NCBI RefSeq assembly: GCF_008365315.1
Contig: NZ_CP043506.1
Location: 1,904,001 to 1,968,000, forward strand
DNA from: Acetobacter vaccinii
GTDB taxonomy: Bacteria; Pseudomonadota; Alphaproteobacteria; Acetobacterales; Acetobacteraceae
Length of the DNA: 64,000 nucleotides
Direction: 5' to 3'
The position numbers and the translations under genes are program-made. Shown in pieces: positions 16,241 through 24,914 of this stretch; the first letter of the stretch is position 1, and every line of letters starts with the position of its first letter. The notes beneath the pieces are model-generated. The model searched no databases, was not told the DNA's origin, and saw only the letters and a list, made by a program, of their open reading frames with translations.

Positions 16241-17970
16241 ACAAATACGCTGCCATGGGGGCTACGGCTCGGAGCAAAGCGCTCTCTCACTTCTGGCATG
16301 TTGCGGCACCTGTGCGGGGGCATCTGGCGTTGAGCCTGCTGCTGGCCTGTATGGCGGGGCTGGCCAATTTCGGGCTGCTGTTTTTGTCCGGTTGGCTGCT
16401 GGCAGGGGCCGCTGCTGCGGGGCTTGCAGGGCAGGCAGCTGCGCGGGCCTTTAATATCGTGTTGCCTGCTACGGGTGTGCGCTTTTTTGCCATGGTGCGT
16501 ATTGGCACGCGCTATCTGGAAAGGGTCGTCACGCATGATGGTGCCCTACGTCTGACAAGCCTACTGCGGAGCTGGACATATTCCCGGTTGGCCCCCCAGG
16601 CACCTGCTGGCTTGGTCGATGCGCGCGGTGGGGATCTGCTGGGGCGCTTTGTGGCCGAAACCGACCAGATTACCGGATGGTACACAGATGCAGCCATTCC
16701 CACCCTGCGGGCTTTGCTGTGCGGGATAGTGTTTGTCGGGGTGTTTGCCTGTGTCCTGCCTATGGCGGCTTTTGTTCTGGCGTGTGGGCTTGCTGTTGCG
16801 GCCCTGCTGGTGTGGGCGCTGACAGCGCCGGTTACGGCCCGGCTGGCCGCGCGCTCTGTCAACGAGCGCGCTGGCTTACAGGCAACGATGGCTGAGACCC
16901 TGCAAAATCTTGGCGAGAATATGACGCTGGGGGCCATGCCCGCGCGCTATGCTGCCATGGCAAAGCAGCAACAGGGTTTGAATGCGGTGCACAGGCGGCT
17001 GGCCGTTATGGAACGGCTTGCGGCAGGCGGCGTTACTCTGGCCATGTTTGTGACAGCTTTTGTCGTGCTTGTGTGTGCGGCTCAGGCTCTACAGGCCGGG
17101 GTGCTGGACGCCCCGGAACTGCCGATGCTGGTGTTGGGTGTTCTGGCCGCTTTTGATGTCATATCCGCCCTGCCAACAGCCCGTCTGGCGGCTGCCAGAG
17201 CGCAGGTGGCGGCAGACCGCCTGACCCAACGCTGTGGGGACCCGGAGCAGGATCAGGGAACCACCGCGCCCGCGCAGCCGCAAGCGCCATATGATCTGGT
17301 GCTGGATGCCGTGTCTTTTAGCTATCCGGGCGCGGATGTGCCGGTGTTTGACCGGGTGTCTTTGTCAATCAGGCAGGGCGAGCATGTGGCTATTGTTGGC
17401 CCGTCCGGTGCTGGCAAAAGCAGCCTGATCAACCTTCTGTTTGGCTTCTGGCAGCCGCAGGCCGGTCATGTTCTGTTCGGCGGGGTGGATGTGCAGACAA
17501 CAGGTGCGGAAAGCCTGTCCCGTTTCATCAGTGTTGCCGCGCAGGACAGCTACCTGTTTGCAGGCAGCATGCGTGACAACCTGCGGCTTGCCAACCCGGA
17601 TGCCACACAGGCCGAGATGCTGGCAGCCCTGCAAACCGCATGCCTTGGCACATTTGTGGCCAGCCTGCCCGATGGGCTGGATACTCTGCTTGGTAACGAA
17701 GGGCTGCGGCTTTCAGGGGGGCAGGCCCGGCGGCTGTCCATTGCCCAGGCGCTCCTGCGGCCAGCCCCATGGCTGGTTCTGGATGAGCCGACACAGGGGC
17801 TGGATGCTGCAACAGCGCAGGCGCTTATGGCAGCACTGCTACAGGCCCGGCCGGAGGCTACCATCGTGTGCATGACCCATAGCCAGGATGTTCAGGCGTG
17901 CATGCATCGGGTTTTACGGGTGGAGGGCGGGCGCGTATGGCCCGAAGGGGGGGCAGACATGAAAAGCTAA
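16237..17970 (+). CDS. cydC: CydC, glutathione/cysteine ABC exporter subunit for cytochrome bd assembly
   Basis: 577 residues with a fused membrane domain and ATPase. Walker A is GPSGAGKSSLINLL, the signature LSGGQARRLSIAQALL and Walker B WLVLDEPTQGLD. The start overlaps the cydD stop by 4 bp, and the stop is 42 bp before cydA. It forms the heterodimeric CydDC exporter in the inner membrane. No anomalies were seen. Confidence 0.9.
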   Translation: MNKYAAMGATARSKALSHFWHVAAPVRGHLALSLLLACMAGLANFGLLFLSGWLLAGAAAAGLAGQAAARAFNIVLPATGVRFFAMVRIGTRYLERVVTHDGALRLTSLLRSWTYSRLAPQAPAGLVDARGGDLLGRFVAETDQITGWYTDAAIPTLRALLCGIVFVGVFACVLPMAAFVLACGLAVAALLVWALTAPVTARLAARSVNERAGLQATMAETLQNLGENMTLGAMPARYAAMAKQQQGLNAVHRRLAVMERLAAGGVTLAMFVTAFVVLVCAAQALQAGVLDAPELPMLVLGVLAAFDVISALPTARLAAARAQVAADRLTQRCGDPEQDQGTTAPAQPQAPYDLVLDAVSFSYPGADVPVFDRVSLSIRQGEHVAIVGPSGAGKSSLINLLFGFWQPQAGHVLFGGVDVQTTGAESLSRFISVAAQDSYLFAGSMRDNLRLANPDATQAEMLAALQTACLGTFVASLPDGLDTLLGNEGLRLSGGQARRLSIAQALLRPAPWLVLDEPTQGLDAATAQALMAALLQARPEATIVCMTHSQDVQACMHRVLRVEGGRVWPEGGADMKS

Positions 17971-18012
17971 AAGGCAAGCGACTGTTTTTTCTGCAATACA
18001 AGGTCTGGAACA

Positions 18013-19605
18013 ATGGATTTAATTGACCCCACAGTGGTTGACCTTTCGCGCTTTCAGTTCGCGCTTACGGCCCTTTACCACTTCATGTTTGTCCCGCTGA
18101 CACTGGGGCTGACATTCATGCTTGCGGCGATGGAAACGGTGTACGTCGTGACCGGCAAGCAGATTTACAAGGATATGGCCCAGTTCTGGGGCAAGCTGTT
18201 TGGCATTAACTTCGCGCTGGGTGTGGCAACAGGCCTGACGATGGAGTTTGAGTTCGGCACAAACTGGTCCATGTATTCCCGCTTTTTCGGAGATATGTTC
18301 GGCACGCCGCTGGCTATCGAAGGGTTGATGGCGTTTTTTATGGAATCAACCTTTGTCGGGATCATGTTCTTTGGCTGGGACAGGTTGAGCAGACCTGCCC
18401 ATCTTGCTGTCACCTACATTGTGGCTCTTGGCTCCAACCTGTCTGCCTTGTGGATTCTAGTTGCCAACGCCAGCATGAACATGCCTGTCGGTGCGCATTT
18501 TGACCCCGAAACCATGCGTATGACCTTTGACAGTTTTGTGGGTGTGGTCTTCAACCCCGATGCACAGGCCAAGTTTGTGCATACGTCGGTTGCTGGCTAT
18601 GTGACTGCGTCTCTGTTTGTCATGGGTATCAGCGCTTTTTACCTTCTGCGGCGTGAACACAGGCATTTTGCGGCCCGTTCTTTCCGTATGGCCGCTGTGT
18701 TTGGCATTATTTCCACAGTTGCGGTCATTACGCTGGGCGATGTTCTGGGGCGTCTGGATTACGAACACCAGCCGACCAAGATCGCAGCGATTGAAGGCCT
18801 GTGGCATACCAGCAAGCCGCCGTATGAGCCCTGGATTGTCGCAGCCCTGCCTGATGACGCCACGCAGGAAAGCTATTTTGAAATTGGCGTGCCCTATGTG
18901 CTGACACCGCTGATTACTCATACTTTCCACACCCCCATTACGGGCATGCACGAGTTGCAGGACGCCGCTGGCCCCCGTATTGAATCTGGCATTACAGCCA
19001 TTACGGCCCTGCGGCGGTATGGGGAAACACACCAGCAGGCTGACCTGGACCTTTTTCAGGCCCACCAGAATGACATGGGCTATGGCCTGCTGGCCACGCG
19101 CCACGCGCCCAACCAGGATGTTACGGCCATTGCGCCTGACCAGCTTGCGACTGTAGTGGCGCAGACCAAGCCTGACATTCTGCCCAATGTGTTTGTCACA
19201 TTCTGGGCGTTCCGTCTGATGGTGTTTCTGTCGCTTTACTTCTTTGTCATTTTCGCGATGGCGTCTTACCTGAGCCTGAAGAACCAGCTTGAACGCAACA
19301 AATGGTTCCTCAAGCTGTGCCTGTGGTCCATTCCGCTGCCGGTTATCGCAACCGAATTCGGGTGGATTACGGCAGAGGCAGGCCGCCAGCCTTGGACTGT
19401 GTTTGAGCGTTTGCCCACCTTTATGTCCGCCTCCACCCATGGCACGGGGTATATGATATTCTCGCTGGCCGGTTTTACGCTGCTTTACAGCATTTTCATC
19501 GCGGCTGAACTCTATCTGATGTTCAAGTTCGCACGGCTTGGCCCGCAACCGCATGACGCACATGGTACGGATACACACGCACCAGCGTCTGCTGTCGCGC
19601 ACTAA
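18013..19605 (+). CDS. cydA: cytochrome bd ubiquinol oxidase subunit I
   Basis: 530 residues, close to the E. coli length (522). The first helix carries the heme ligand region (FALTALYHFMFVPLTLGLTFM), followed by the conserved ANASMNMPVGAHFD-type segment. The quinol loop is the long E. coli type: IESGITAITALRRYGE through NDMGYGLLATRHAPNQ, then GWITAEAGRQPWTVFERLPT. This makes it a true L-type CydA rather than a short-loop CioA. The enzyme oxidises ubiquinol and reduces O2 to water without proton pumping, and is used at low oxygen or under stress. It is third in cydDCAB. Confidence 0.95.
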   Translation: MDLIDPTVVDLSRFQFALTALYHFMFVPLTLGLTFMLAAMETVYVVTGKQIYKDMAQFWGKLFGINFALGVATGLTMEFEFGTNWSMYSRFFGDMFGTPLAIEGLMAFFMESTFVGIMFFGWDRLSRPAHLAVTYIVALGSNLSALWILVANASMNMPVGAHFDPETMRMTFDSFVGVVFNPDAQAKFVHTSVAGYVTASLFVMGISAFYLLRREHRHFAARSFRMAAVFGIISTVAVITLGDVLGRLDYEHQPTKIAAIEGLWHTSKPPYEPWIVAALPDDATQESYFEIGVPYVLTPLITHTFHTPITGMHELQDAAGPRIESGITAITALRRYGETHQQADLDLFQAHQNDMGYGLLATRHAPNQDVTAIAPDQLATVVAQTKPDILPNVFVTFWAFRLMVFLSLYFFVIFAMASYLSLKNQLERNKWFLKLCLWSIPLPVIATEFGWITAEAGRQPWTVFERLPTFMSASTHGTGYMIFSLAGFTLLYSIFIAAELYLMFKFARLGPQPHDAHGTDTHAPASAVAH

Positions 19606-19620
19606 GGGAGGACTGCTACA

Positions 19621-20757
19621 ATGGACCTCTATACTATTCTCAAACTGACATGGGCGGGCCTGCTGTGCGTGCTGCTGATCGGGCTTGGCCTGATGGTGGG
19701 CATGGACATGGGTGTTGGCACATTGCTGCGCTTTGTCGGCCGTAACGATGCCGAGCGCCGCACCGCGCTGAATATTATCGGCCCGCACTGGGACGGTAAT
19801 CAGGTGTGGTTTATCCTGGGTGGTGGCGCAATTTTTGCGGCTTTTCCCACTCTTTATGCCACGTCGTTCTCGGTGTTCTATGTCGTTATGATCCTGCTGC
19901 TGTTCAGCATGATCCTGCGGCCGGTGGCGTTTGAATACCGCTCCAAAGTGGACTCAACCCACTGGCGGGCCAGTTGGGACTGGGCTTTTCTGGTCTCGGG
20001 CTTTCTGCCGATGTTTGTTTACGGTGCGGCGTTCGGCAATGTGTTGCAGGGCGTGGGGTATCATTTCGCCTGGGACGGGCAGTATTTTCAGGACAGTTCG
20101 TTCCTGAGCTATCTGATCAACCCGTTTGCCATTCTGTGCGGGCTTATGTCTGTCGCGCTGAGCGTGTTTCAGGGCGGTGTGATGCTGATGATGCGCGCGG
20201 ATGATCCCATTTATTCCCGCGCACGGCGCTATGCCCAGCGTGGCGGTGTTATTGCCGCTCTGCTGTTTGTGGTTGGTGGGGCCTGGATCGGGCATATTCA
20301 GGGCTTTGTGCTGGACAGTGGTAACCCCGGCATGCCGTCCAACCCGATGCATGGCCAGCATGTAAGCATGGGGGTCGGAGCCTGGCTGCATAATTACGAC
20401 CTGCACCCTGTCCTGTGGCTGCTGCCAGCACTCGGCCTGGCGGGTATGCTGGGGGGTGTGCTGCTGGTGCGTGCCAATAGCCCGCATGTCGCCTGGTGGA
20501 TGGGTCTGGCCTCCTGGATTGGTACAATCGGCACTGTTGGTGCTGCGATGTTCCCGTTCTTCATGCCTTCGACCACAGCGCCGGACCAGAGCCTGACAAT
20601 TTGGAACAGTTGCGCCAGTCTTTACGGTCTGATCTGCATGTTGGTGGTGGCGCTCATTTTTGTGCCGATCATCCTGTCCTACACATCCTGGTGCTATTAC
20701 GTCATGCGCGGCAAGGTGCATACGGCCGATATCATCAAGGATACGCACAGCTACTAA
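19621..20757 (+). CDS. cydB: cytochrome bd ubiquinol oxidase subunit II
   Basis: 378 residues with about eight membrane helices. The N-terminal motif GLGLMVGMDMGVGTLLRFVGRNDAERRTALNIIGPHWDGNQVWFI is the family hallmark; WDGNQVWF and the downstream RPVAFEYRSK block are diagnostic. There is a ribosome site (GGGAGG) before the ATG, and 15 bp separate it from cydA. It forms the bd heterodimer with CydA. Two small membrane ORFs follow at once. Confidence 0.95.
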   Translation: MDLYTILKLTWAGLLCVLLIGLGLMVGMDMGVGTLLRFVGRNDAERRTALNIIGPHWDGNQVWFILGGGAIFAAFPTLYATSFSVFYVVMILLLFSMILRPVAFEYRSKVDSTHWRASWDWAFLVSGFLPMFVYGAAFGNVLQGVGYHFAWDGQYFQDSSFLSYLINPFAILCGLMSVALSVFQGGVMLMMRADDPIYSRARRYAQRGGVIAALLFVVGGAWIGHIQGFVLDSGNPGMPSNPMHGQHVSMGVGAWLHNYDLHPVLWLLPALGLAGMLGGVLLVRANSPHVAWWMGLASWIGTIGTVGAAMFPFFMPSTTAPDQSLTIWNSCASLYGLICMLVVALIFVPIILSYTSWCYYVMRGKVHTADIIKDTHSY

Positions 20758-20771
20758 AGGGAGAAACTGCC

Positions 20772-20966
20772 ATGATAACGCTGCTGCGTTGCGCTGGCCT
20801 GGGGCTGGTGCTGATTGTCGCACTGCTGTTTGCGGTGTTTGTGGGTGACCAGGGGCCCTGGTATTTTGCCTGGGTTGTCGGAACGGTCATGATCGCCCTG
20901 ATTTCTGCCGCTGCTGGCGCCATGTTTGATGTCCAGCTTGATGCCAACCCGGAAGGGGAGCTGTGA
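20772..20966 (+). CDS. cydX: CydX-like small subunit of cytochrome bd, with an extra N-terminal helix
   Basis: 64 codons, starting 14 bp after cydB with a GGGAG ribosome site seven bases before the ATG. The C-terminal half contains PWYFAWVVGTVMIALISAAAG, which matches the start of E. coli CydX (WYFAWILG), the 37-residue subunit that stabilises the heme sites of CydAB. Here the motif is preceded by about 27 further residues forming an additional hydrophobic helix (MITLLRCAGLGLVLIVALLF). No Met lies directly before WYFAW, and the ribosome site supports the long form, so this appears to be a two-helix CydX. The C-terminus is acidic (NPEGEL). Confidence 0.75.
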   Translation: MITLLRCAGLGLVLIVALLFAVFVGDQGPWYFAWVVGTVMIALISAAAGAMFDVQLDANPEGEL

Positions 20967-20967
20967 C

Positions 20968-21066
20968 ATGCTAGGTGACCTTGAAGGTATTATCCTGTTT
21001 ATTCCGTTCCTGTATCTCTCGTTCTACCTTGTGGCATGGCGAGTGTGCAGGAAGCTGTTCCCGTAA
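20968..21066 (+). CDS. 32-residue membrane microprotein at the end of the cyd operon
   Basis: The ATG at 20968 is one base after the cydX stop and is preceded by GGGGAG. The peptide begins MLGDLEGIILFIPFLYLSFY, one hydrophobic helix, and ends in basic RVCRKLFP. Translational coupling and the ribosome site suggest it is translated. It does not resemble E. coli CydH/YnhF or YbgE in anything I can recall. It could be a further small oxidase subunit or assembly factor; this is inference from position and size. Confidence 0.55.
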   Translation: MLGDLEGIILFIPFLYLSFYLVAWRVCRKLFP

Positions 21067-21203
21067 ACAGGTGCGTTTTTTGCTGCTGGTGTAAAATAAA
21101 AATAGCTTAATGATTCATATTATTCTTGATATGGAGCATTAATATTGATACTTTATTTGCATAAAGTCTCCTATCTGACATCAGACTTTATGTAAGCCTC
21201 AAT

Positions 21204-21242
21204 AAAAACCCCTCAAGATGCTGCTCTTGAGGGGTTTTTATT
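21204..21242. terminator. bidirectional terminator between the cyd operon and the alpha-E gene
   Basis: A perfect 15-bp stem, AAAAACCCCTCAAGA with TCTTGAGGGGTTTTT, with a 6-nt loop. A T-run lies on the right and an A-run on the left, so it can end transcription from the cyd operon (plus) and from the alpha-E operon (minus). Confidence 0.9.
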
Positions 21243-21280
21243 ATTTATAGCTTGTAATTTTTCCAGGCTGGGAATTGCTC

Positions 21281-22294
21281 TTACTGCTGCGCCGGTTGCA
21301 GTGCTGCCGCAGTCTCCGTGACAGTAGGGGCCTGTGGCCAGAAGGTGCAGGCAATGGCGCTCTGGATCTGGGAGATGTGGACCTGCACCCAGTTCATATA
21401 ATCATGCAGGCCGCGCAGGATAATATCTCCTGCTGTCTGGTCATTCAGTGATGCCCGCAGTTCATCAAGGCACTCCTGCAGGGGGGCACACTGGTTGCGT
21501 AAGCCACCATGGGTGGCCAGGTGGCCCAGCACATCATCAACCTGCCGCAGATTGGCTGCCAGCGAGCGGGGGAAGCCATCGTTTTTAAGCAGGAAGCCAA
21601 CAATATTGGCCGGGGTGACCGTAACCGGCCGCAAACGGCGGAAGGCATGGTAGGCCGCAGCCGAGCGCAGCACTGCCGTCCATTGGGTAATATCTATGGC
21701 AGAACCGGGTTTTTCCTCACGCGGTAAGAGCATGTGGTAGCGGATGTCGACCAGACGAGTAATCTGGTCGCAGCGTTCAAGGTGCTTCCCCAGCCTGTAG
21801 AACAGCCATGCCTGATCCCGGTAGAGTGTGCCTTCCGCAATGCCATAATGGGTCTGGCATTCCAGACGGATGCGGGTGCAGAGGGTGGACAGGCTGTTAG
21901 GCTTTATATCCTGCGGGGTCAGGTCCAGCAGCCAGCGTGTGAAAACATTAAGCTGTGTCCAAAGCTCAATCGAAACAAGAGGGCGTACAGCGCGCGCGTT
22001 TTCCCGTATGGCATGCGCCATGGAAATGACAGAGCCAGGGTTGTCACGCTCGGTCAGGTAAAACAGCACGGCATCGGCCTGCTGACCTGCTGGGCGCAGT
22101 GTCCGAAACAGCTCTTCGTCCGAGTTGATGCTGATGATGGAGTCCCAGGCTGTCTGCCCTTCGGAATCCCGCACAAAGGTTTCGGTTACTTCCAGAAGTC
22201 GGGCCAGATTTTCCATCCGCTCCATATAGCGGGCCAGCCACATCATACATTCCGCATAGCGGGACAGGAGAGAGTTCAGAGCCATATCCGTCAT
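21281..22294 (-). CDS. alpha-E domain protein (DUF403/COG2307)
   Basis: About 337 residues from the ATG at 22294, whose ATGA overlaps the stop of the preceding ATP-grasp gene. It starts with the family hallmark LSRYAECMMWLARYMERMENLARLLE and is largely alpha-helical without membrane segments. Members always neighbour circularly permuted ATP-grasp and transglutaminase-like genes. The set has been predicted from comparative genomics (COG2307/COG2308 with COG1305) to make or modify a peptide. No catalytic role has been proved. The terminator at 21204-21242 follows directly. Confidence 0.88.
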   Translation of the reverse strand: MTDMALNSLLSRYAECMMWLARYMERMENLARLLEVTETFVRDSEGQTAWDSIISINSDEELFRTLRPAGQQADAVLFYLTERDNPGSVISMAHAIRENARAVRPLVSIELWTQLNVFTRWLLDLTPQDIKPNSLSTLCTRIRLECQTHYGIAEGTLYRDQAWLFYRLGKHLERCDQITRLVDIRYHMLLPREEKPGSAIDITQWTAVLRSAAAYHAFRRLRPVTVTPANIVGFLLKNDGFPRSLAANLRQVDDVLGHLATHGGLRNQCAPLQECLDELRASLNDQTAGDIILRGLHDYMNWVQVHISQIQSAIACTFWPQAPTVTETAAALQPAQQ

Positions 22295-23766
22295 GATGCC
22301 ATCACCCATGTATCTTTGGAGCCACCCCCCTGGGAGGAATTGACGACAAGCGAGCCTTTACGCAGTGCCACTCGTGAGAGGCCACCCGGCAGCACCCAGA
22401 TGGACCGTCCGGCCAGAGCAAAGGGGCGCAGGTCAACGTGCCGTGCTTCCACCCCATCCGGGCACAGGGTCGGGGTCACAGACAGGCCGATCACTGGCTG
22501 GCTGATGTAATTGGCAGGGTCCTGGAGCAGTTTCTGGCGGAACTCCTCCAGCTCCGCACGGGTCGCGTGCGGGCCTATGAGAAGCCCATAACCACCGGAT
22601 TCACCAACAGGTTTTACAACCAGTTTGTCCAGGTTGGCCAGTGTGTAGGCCAGCCCCTCAGGCTCGGCGCAGATATTGGTCTGCACGTTGTCCAAAATGG
22701 GGTCTTCCCCCAGATAGTATTGGATAATGCGTGGCATGTAAGCGTAAACGGCTTTGTCGTCCGCTACACCGGTGCCCAGCGCATTGGCTAGTGTGACATT
22801 GCCACGCCGATAGGCTTCGATCAGCCCAGGCACGCCCAGCAGGCTGTCGGGGTTAAAGGCCAGCGGGTCCAGAAATTCATCATTCAGGCGGCGGTAAATG
22901 GCGTGGACAGGGCGCGGCCCCATGGTAGTCCGCATGAAAACACGGTGGTTTTCAACAAACAGGTCTTTGCCTTCAACCAGTGGTACCCCCATTTCGCGCG
23001 ATAGAAAAACATGCTCAAAATAAGCGGAGTTATAAATACCGGGGGAGAGCAGCACCACCTGTGGGTCTTCCACCCCATCGGGGGCGACTTCGCACAAGGT
23101 CTGGTGCAGCCTGGGGCCATATTCTTCAACAGAACGGATCGGCAGGCCCGAGGCCAGATCAGGCATGAGCCGCAGCATCATGTGGCGGTTTTCCAGTACG
23201 TAGGAAACGCCAGAGGGTGTGCGGGCATTGTCTTCCAGAATAAGAAAACGGCCATCCCGATCACGGATCAGGTCTGTGCCGTTGACGTGTACATAAACAC
23301 CTCCCGGCACTTTAAGGCCCACCATGGCCTCGCAGTAGTTCGGGTTTTTCAGTACCAGTTCTGCGGGGATAATCCCGTCTTTGAGGATTTTCTGGTCGTT
23401 GTAGATGTCGTGCAGGAACAGGTTGAGCGCGTTCAGCCGCTGTTGCACACCGCGTTCAATATGGGACCATTCGGCGGCGGTAATAACGCGGGGTATGGCA
23501 TCAAACGGCAGGATACGGTCTATGGCTTCGCGGTTTGTGTAAACGGTAAAGGTAATACCCATTCTGTAGAGCTGGGCTTCGGCGGCGGCGGTGCGCTGGC
23601 GCAGTTCCTCCAGGTCCATTGTGGCCAGCCTGTCCCGCACACATTGCAAGGTGGCGGGGTAGGGGTCATGCCGGTTCATCAGTTCGCAGAAAAAATCGGG
23701 AACCCTGTAGTTGTCCAGCAGCCCGCCGGGCTGCGTGGGGGTGGGGGCAAGTGTGGCGTCATTCAT
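22291..23766 (-). CDS. circularly permuted ATP-grasp protein (DUF404/DUF407, COG2308)
   Basis: About 491 residues from the ATG at 23766, which has GGAGG ten bases upstream. A longer frame (to 23931) adds 55 residues not typical of the family and lacking a ribosome site. Conserved features include YRMGITFTVY, PFDAIPRVI, ERGVQQRLNALNLFLHDIYNDQKIL, EDNARTPSGVSYVLENR and KPVGESGGYGLLIGP. The ATP-grasp fold implies ATP-dependent carboxylate-amine ligation, predicted to build a short peptide. It is co-transcribed with and coupled to the alpha-E gene, and divergent from the transglutaminase and metallopeptidase genes. Confidence 0.9.
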   Translation of the reverse strand: MNDATLAPTPTQPGGLLDNYRVPDFFCELMNRHDPYPATLQCVRDRLATMDLEELRQRTAAAEAQLYRMGITFTVYTNREAIDRILPFDAIPRVITAAEWSHIERGVQQRLNALNLFLHDIYNDQKILKDGIIPAELVLKNPNYCEAMVGLKVPGGVYVHVNGTDLIRDRDGRFLILEDNARTPSGVSYVLENRHMMLRLMPDLASGLPIRSVEEYGPRLHQTLCEVAPDGVEDPQVVLLSPGIYNSAYFEHVFLSREMGVPLVEGKDLFVENHRVFMRTTMGPRPVHAIYRRLNDEFLDPLAFNPDSLLGVPGLIEAYRRGNVTLANALGTGVADDKAVYAYMPRIIQYYLGEDPILDNVQTNICAEPEGLAYTLANLDKLVVKPVGESGGYGLLIGPHATRAELEEFRQKLLQDPANYISQPVIGLSVTPTLCPDGVEARHVDLRPFALAGRSIWVLPGGLSRVALRKGSLVVNSSQGGGSKDTWVMAS

Positions 23767-24007
23767 CAAGGGCCTCCCGTCTGTAACGGACTGACGCTGG
23801 GGCTTCCGGCTAGGCAGGGCTGCGTCAGATTGTTGCGATCCTGAATTAACGGGAGCAGGATTTACGAGGCTTGCCAAGAGAAAAAAGATTGCAGCGAATT
23901 TTGTTAACCTGTTGCCGCGCAATGCTTGCATGCATTTTTGTTACTGATATGTTTTTGGGGCAGGCACGCTCTGGCAGGCCGGGTCGAAAGGGCAGGACCG
24001 TTATTTC

Positions 24008-24895
24008 ATGACTTCTCATGTCAGGCTGGTGCACCGTACGCACTACCGGTACGACCGGCCCGTTACCCTGGGTGTGCAGACCATACGGCTGCGACCTATG
24101 GCGGACTGTCGTACTCCTGTTCTGTCCTACGCGCTTGCGGTCAGCCCTGCCGGGGCCAGCCTGTCATGGGCACGGGACTGGGCGGGCAATACTGCCGCGC
24201 ATGTGCAGTTTGGGCAGCAGGTGAGTACGTTTGAAATCATGGTGGACCTGGTGGTGGACATGACCCCCTATAACCCACGTGATGGGCTGCCTGATGGGGC
24301 CTTCTGGCAGGCGGATGGACCTGAGGAACAGGCCTACACCCTGCCAACTGCCTGTACGCAGGAAACCGCAGCTTTTCTTGACGCCTGCCTGCCCGATCTG
24401 CCGGAAGAGCCTGTGGCGCGTTTTGTGGCGCTGAACCACATGATCGCCGCGCGTATACGCTATGAGCGCCGGATGGAGCCCGGTGTTCTGCCGCCAGAGG
24501 AAACCCTGCGTAGGGCGTGTGGTTCCTGCCGTGACACGGCGTGGCTTATGGTCGTTCTGGCCCGGCAACTGGGGTATTCTGCCCGCTTTGTATCGGGCTA
24601 TCTGCTCCAGCCCGTGCAGGAAGGCGGGCATGAAACCCTGAGCGCGGATTTGCACGCCTGGGCACAGGTGCTGCTGCCGGGGCTGGGGTGGCTGGGGTTT
24701 GACACCACGTCCGGGCGCTTGGCGGCGGAGGGCCATGTCCCACTTGCGGTTGCCAGTGTCCCCGCCGATGCGGCCCCCGTGACCGGCCTGCTGGATTGTT
24801 GCAAGGCCACGCTGGATGTGCAGATGGATGTCTGCCACCTGCTGGACATGGACGAGGCAGCCCACATACGCACACCCGCAGTGGCCCGTGTTTAG
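24008..24895 (+). CDS. transglutaminase-like cysteine protease (COG1305)
   Basis: 295 residues. An N-terminal beta region (VRLVHRTHYRYDRPVTLGVQ) is typical of the family, and the Cys-His-Asp triad is visible: C174 in CGSCRDTAWLM, H216 in DLHAWAQV and D232 in GFDTTSG. No signal peptide is seen, so it should act in the cytoplasm. The family performs peptide-bond cleavage or amide transfer. With the divergent ATP-grasp and alpha-E genes it forms the known four-component neighbourhood. The start has no strong ribosome site, but the N-terminus matches the family. Confidence 0.88.
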   Translation: MTSHVRLVHRTHYRYDRPVTLGVQTIRLRPMADCRTPVLSYALAVSPAGASLSWARDWAGNTAAHVQFGQQVSTFEIMVDLVVDMTPYNPRDGLPDGAFWQADGPEEQAYTLPTACTQETAAFLDACLPDLPEEPVARFVALNHMIAARIRYERRMEPGVLPPEETLRRACGSCRDTAWLMVVLARQLGYSARFVSGYLLQPVQEGGHETLSADLHAWAQVLLPGLGWLGFDTTSGRLAAEGHVPLAVASVPADAAPVTGLLDCCKATLDVQMDVCHLLDMDEAAHIRTPAVARV

Positions 24896-24914
24896 GAGGC
24901 TGTGACACAGCACC

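Noticed and set aside
18457..19788. 443-codon open frame antisense to cydA
   Set aside because: Lies fully opposite cydA/cydB, with His/Gln/Arg-rich shadow composition and no domain.
19954..20823. 289-codon open frame antisense to cydB and cydX
   Set aside because: Opposite cydB with His/Gln-rich translation and no ribosome site.
23767..23931. N-terminal extension of the ATP-grasp gene resembling a signal peptide
   Set aside because: No ribosome site for the upstream start, while GGAGG precedes ATG 23766 and the family is cytoplasmic.
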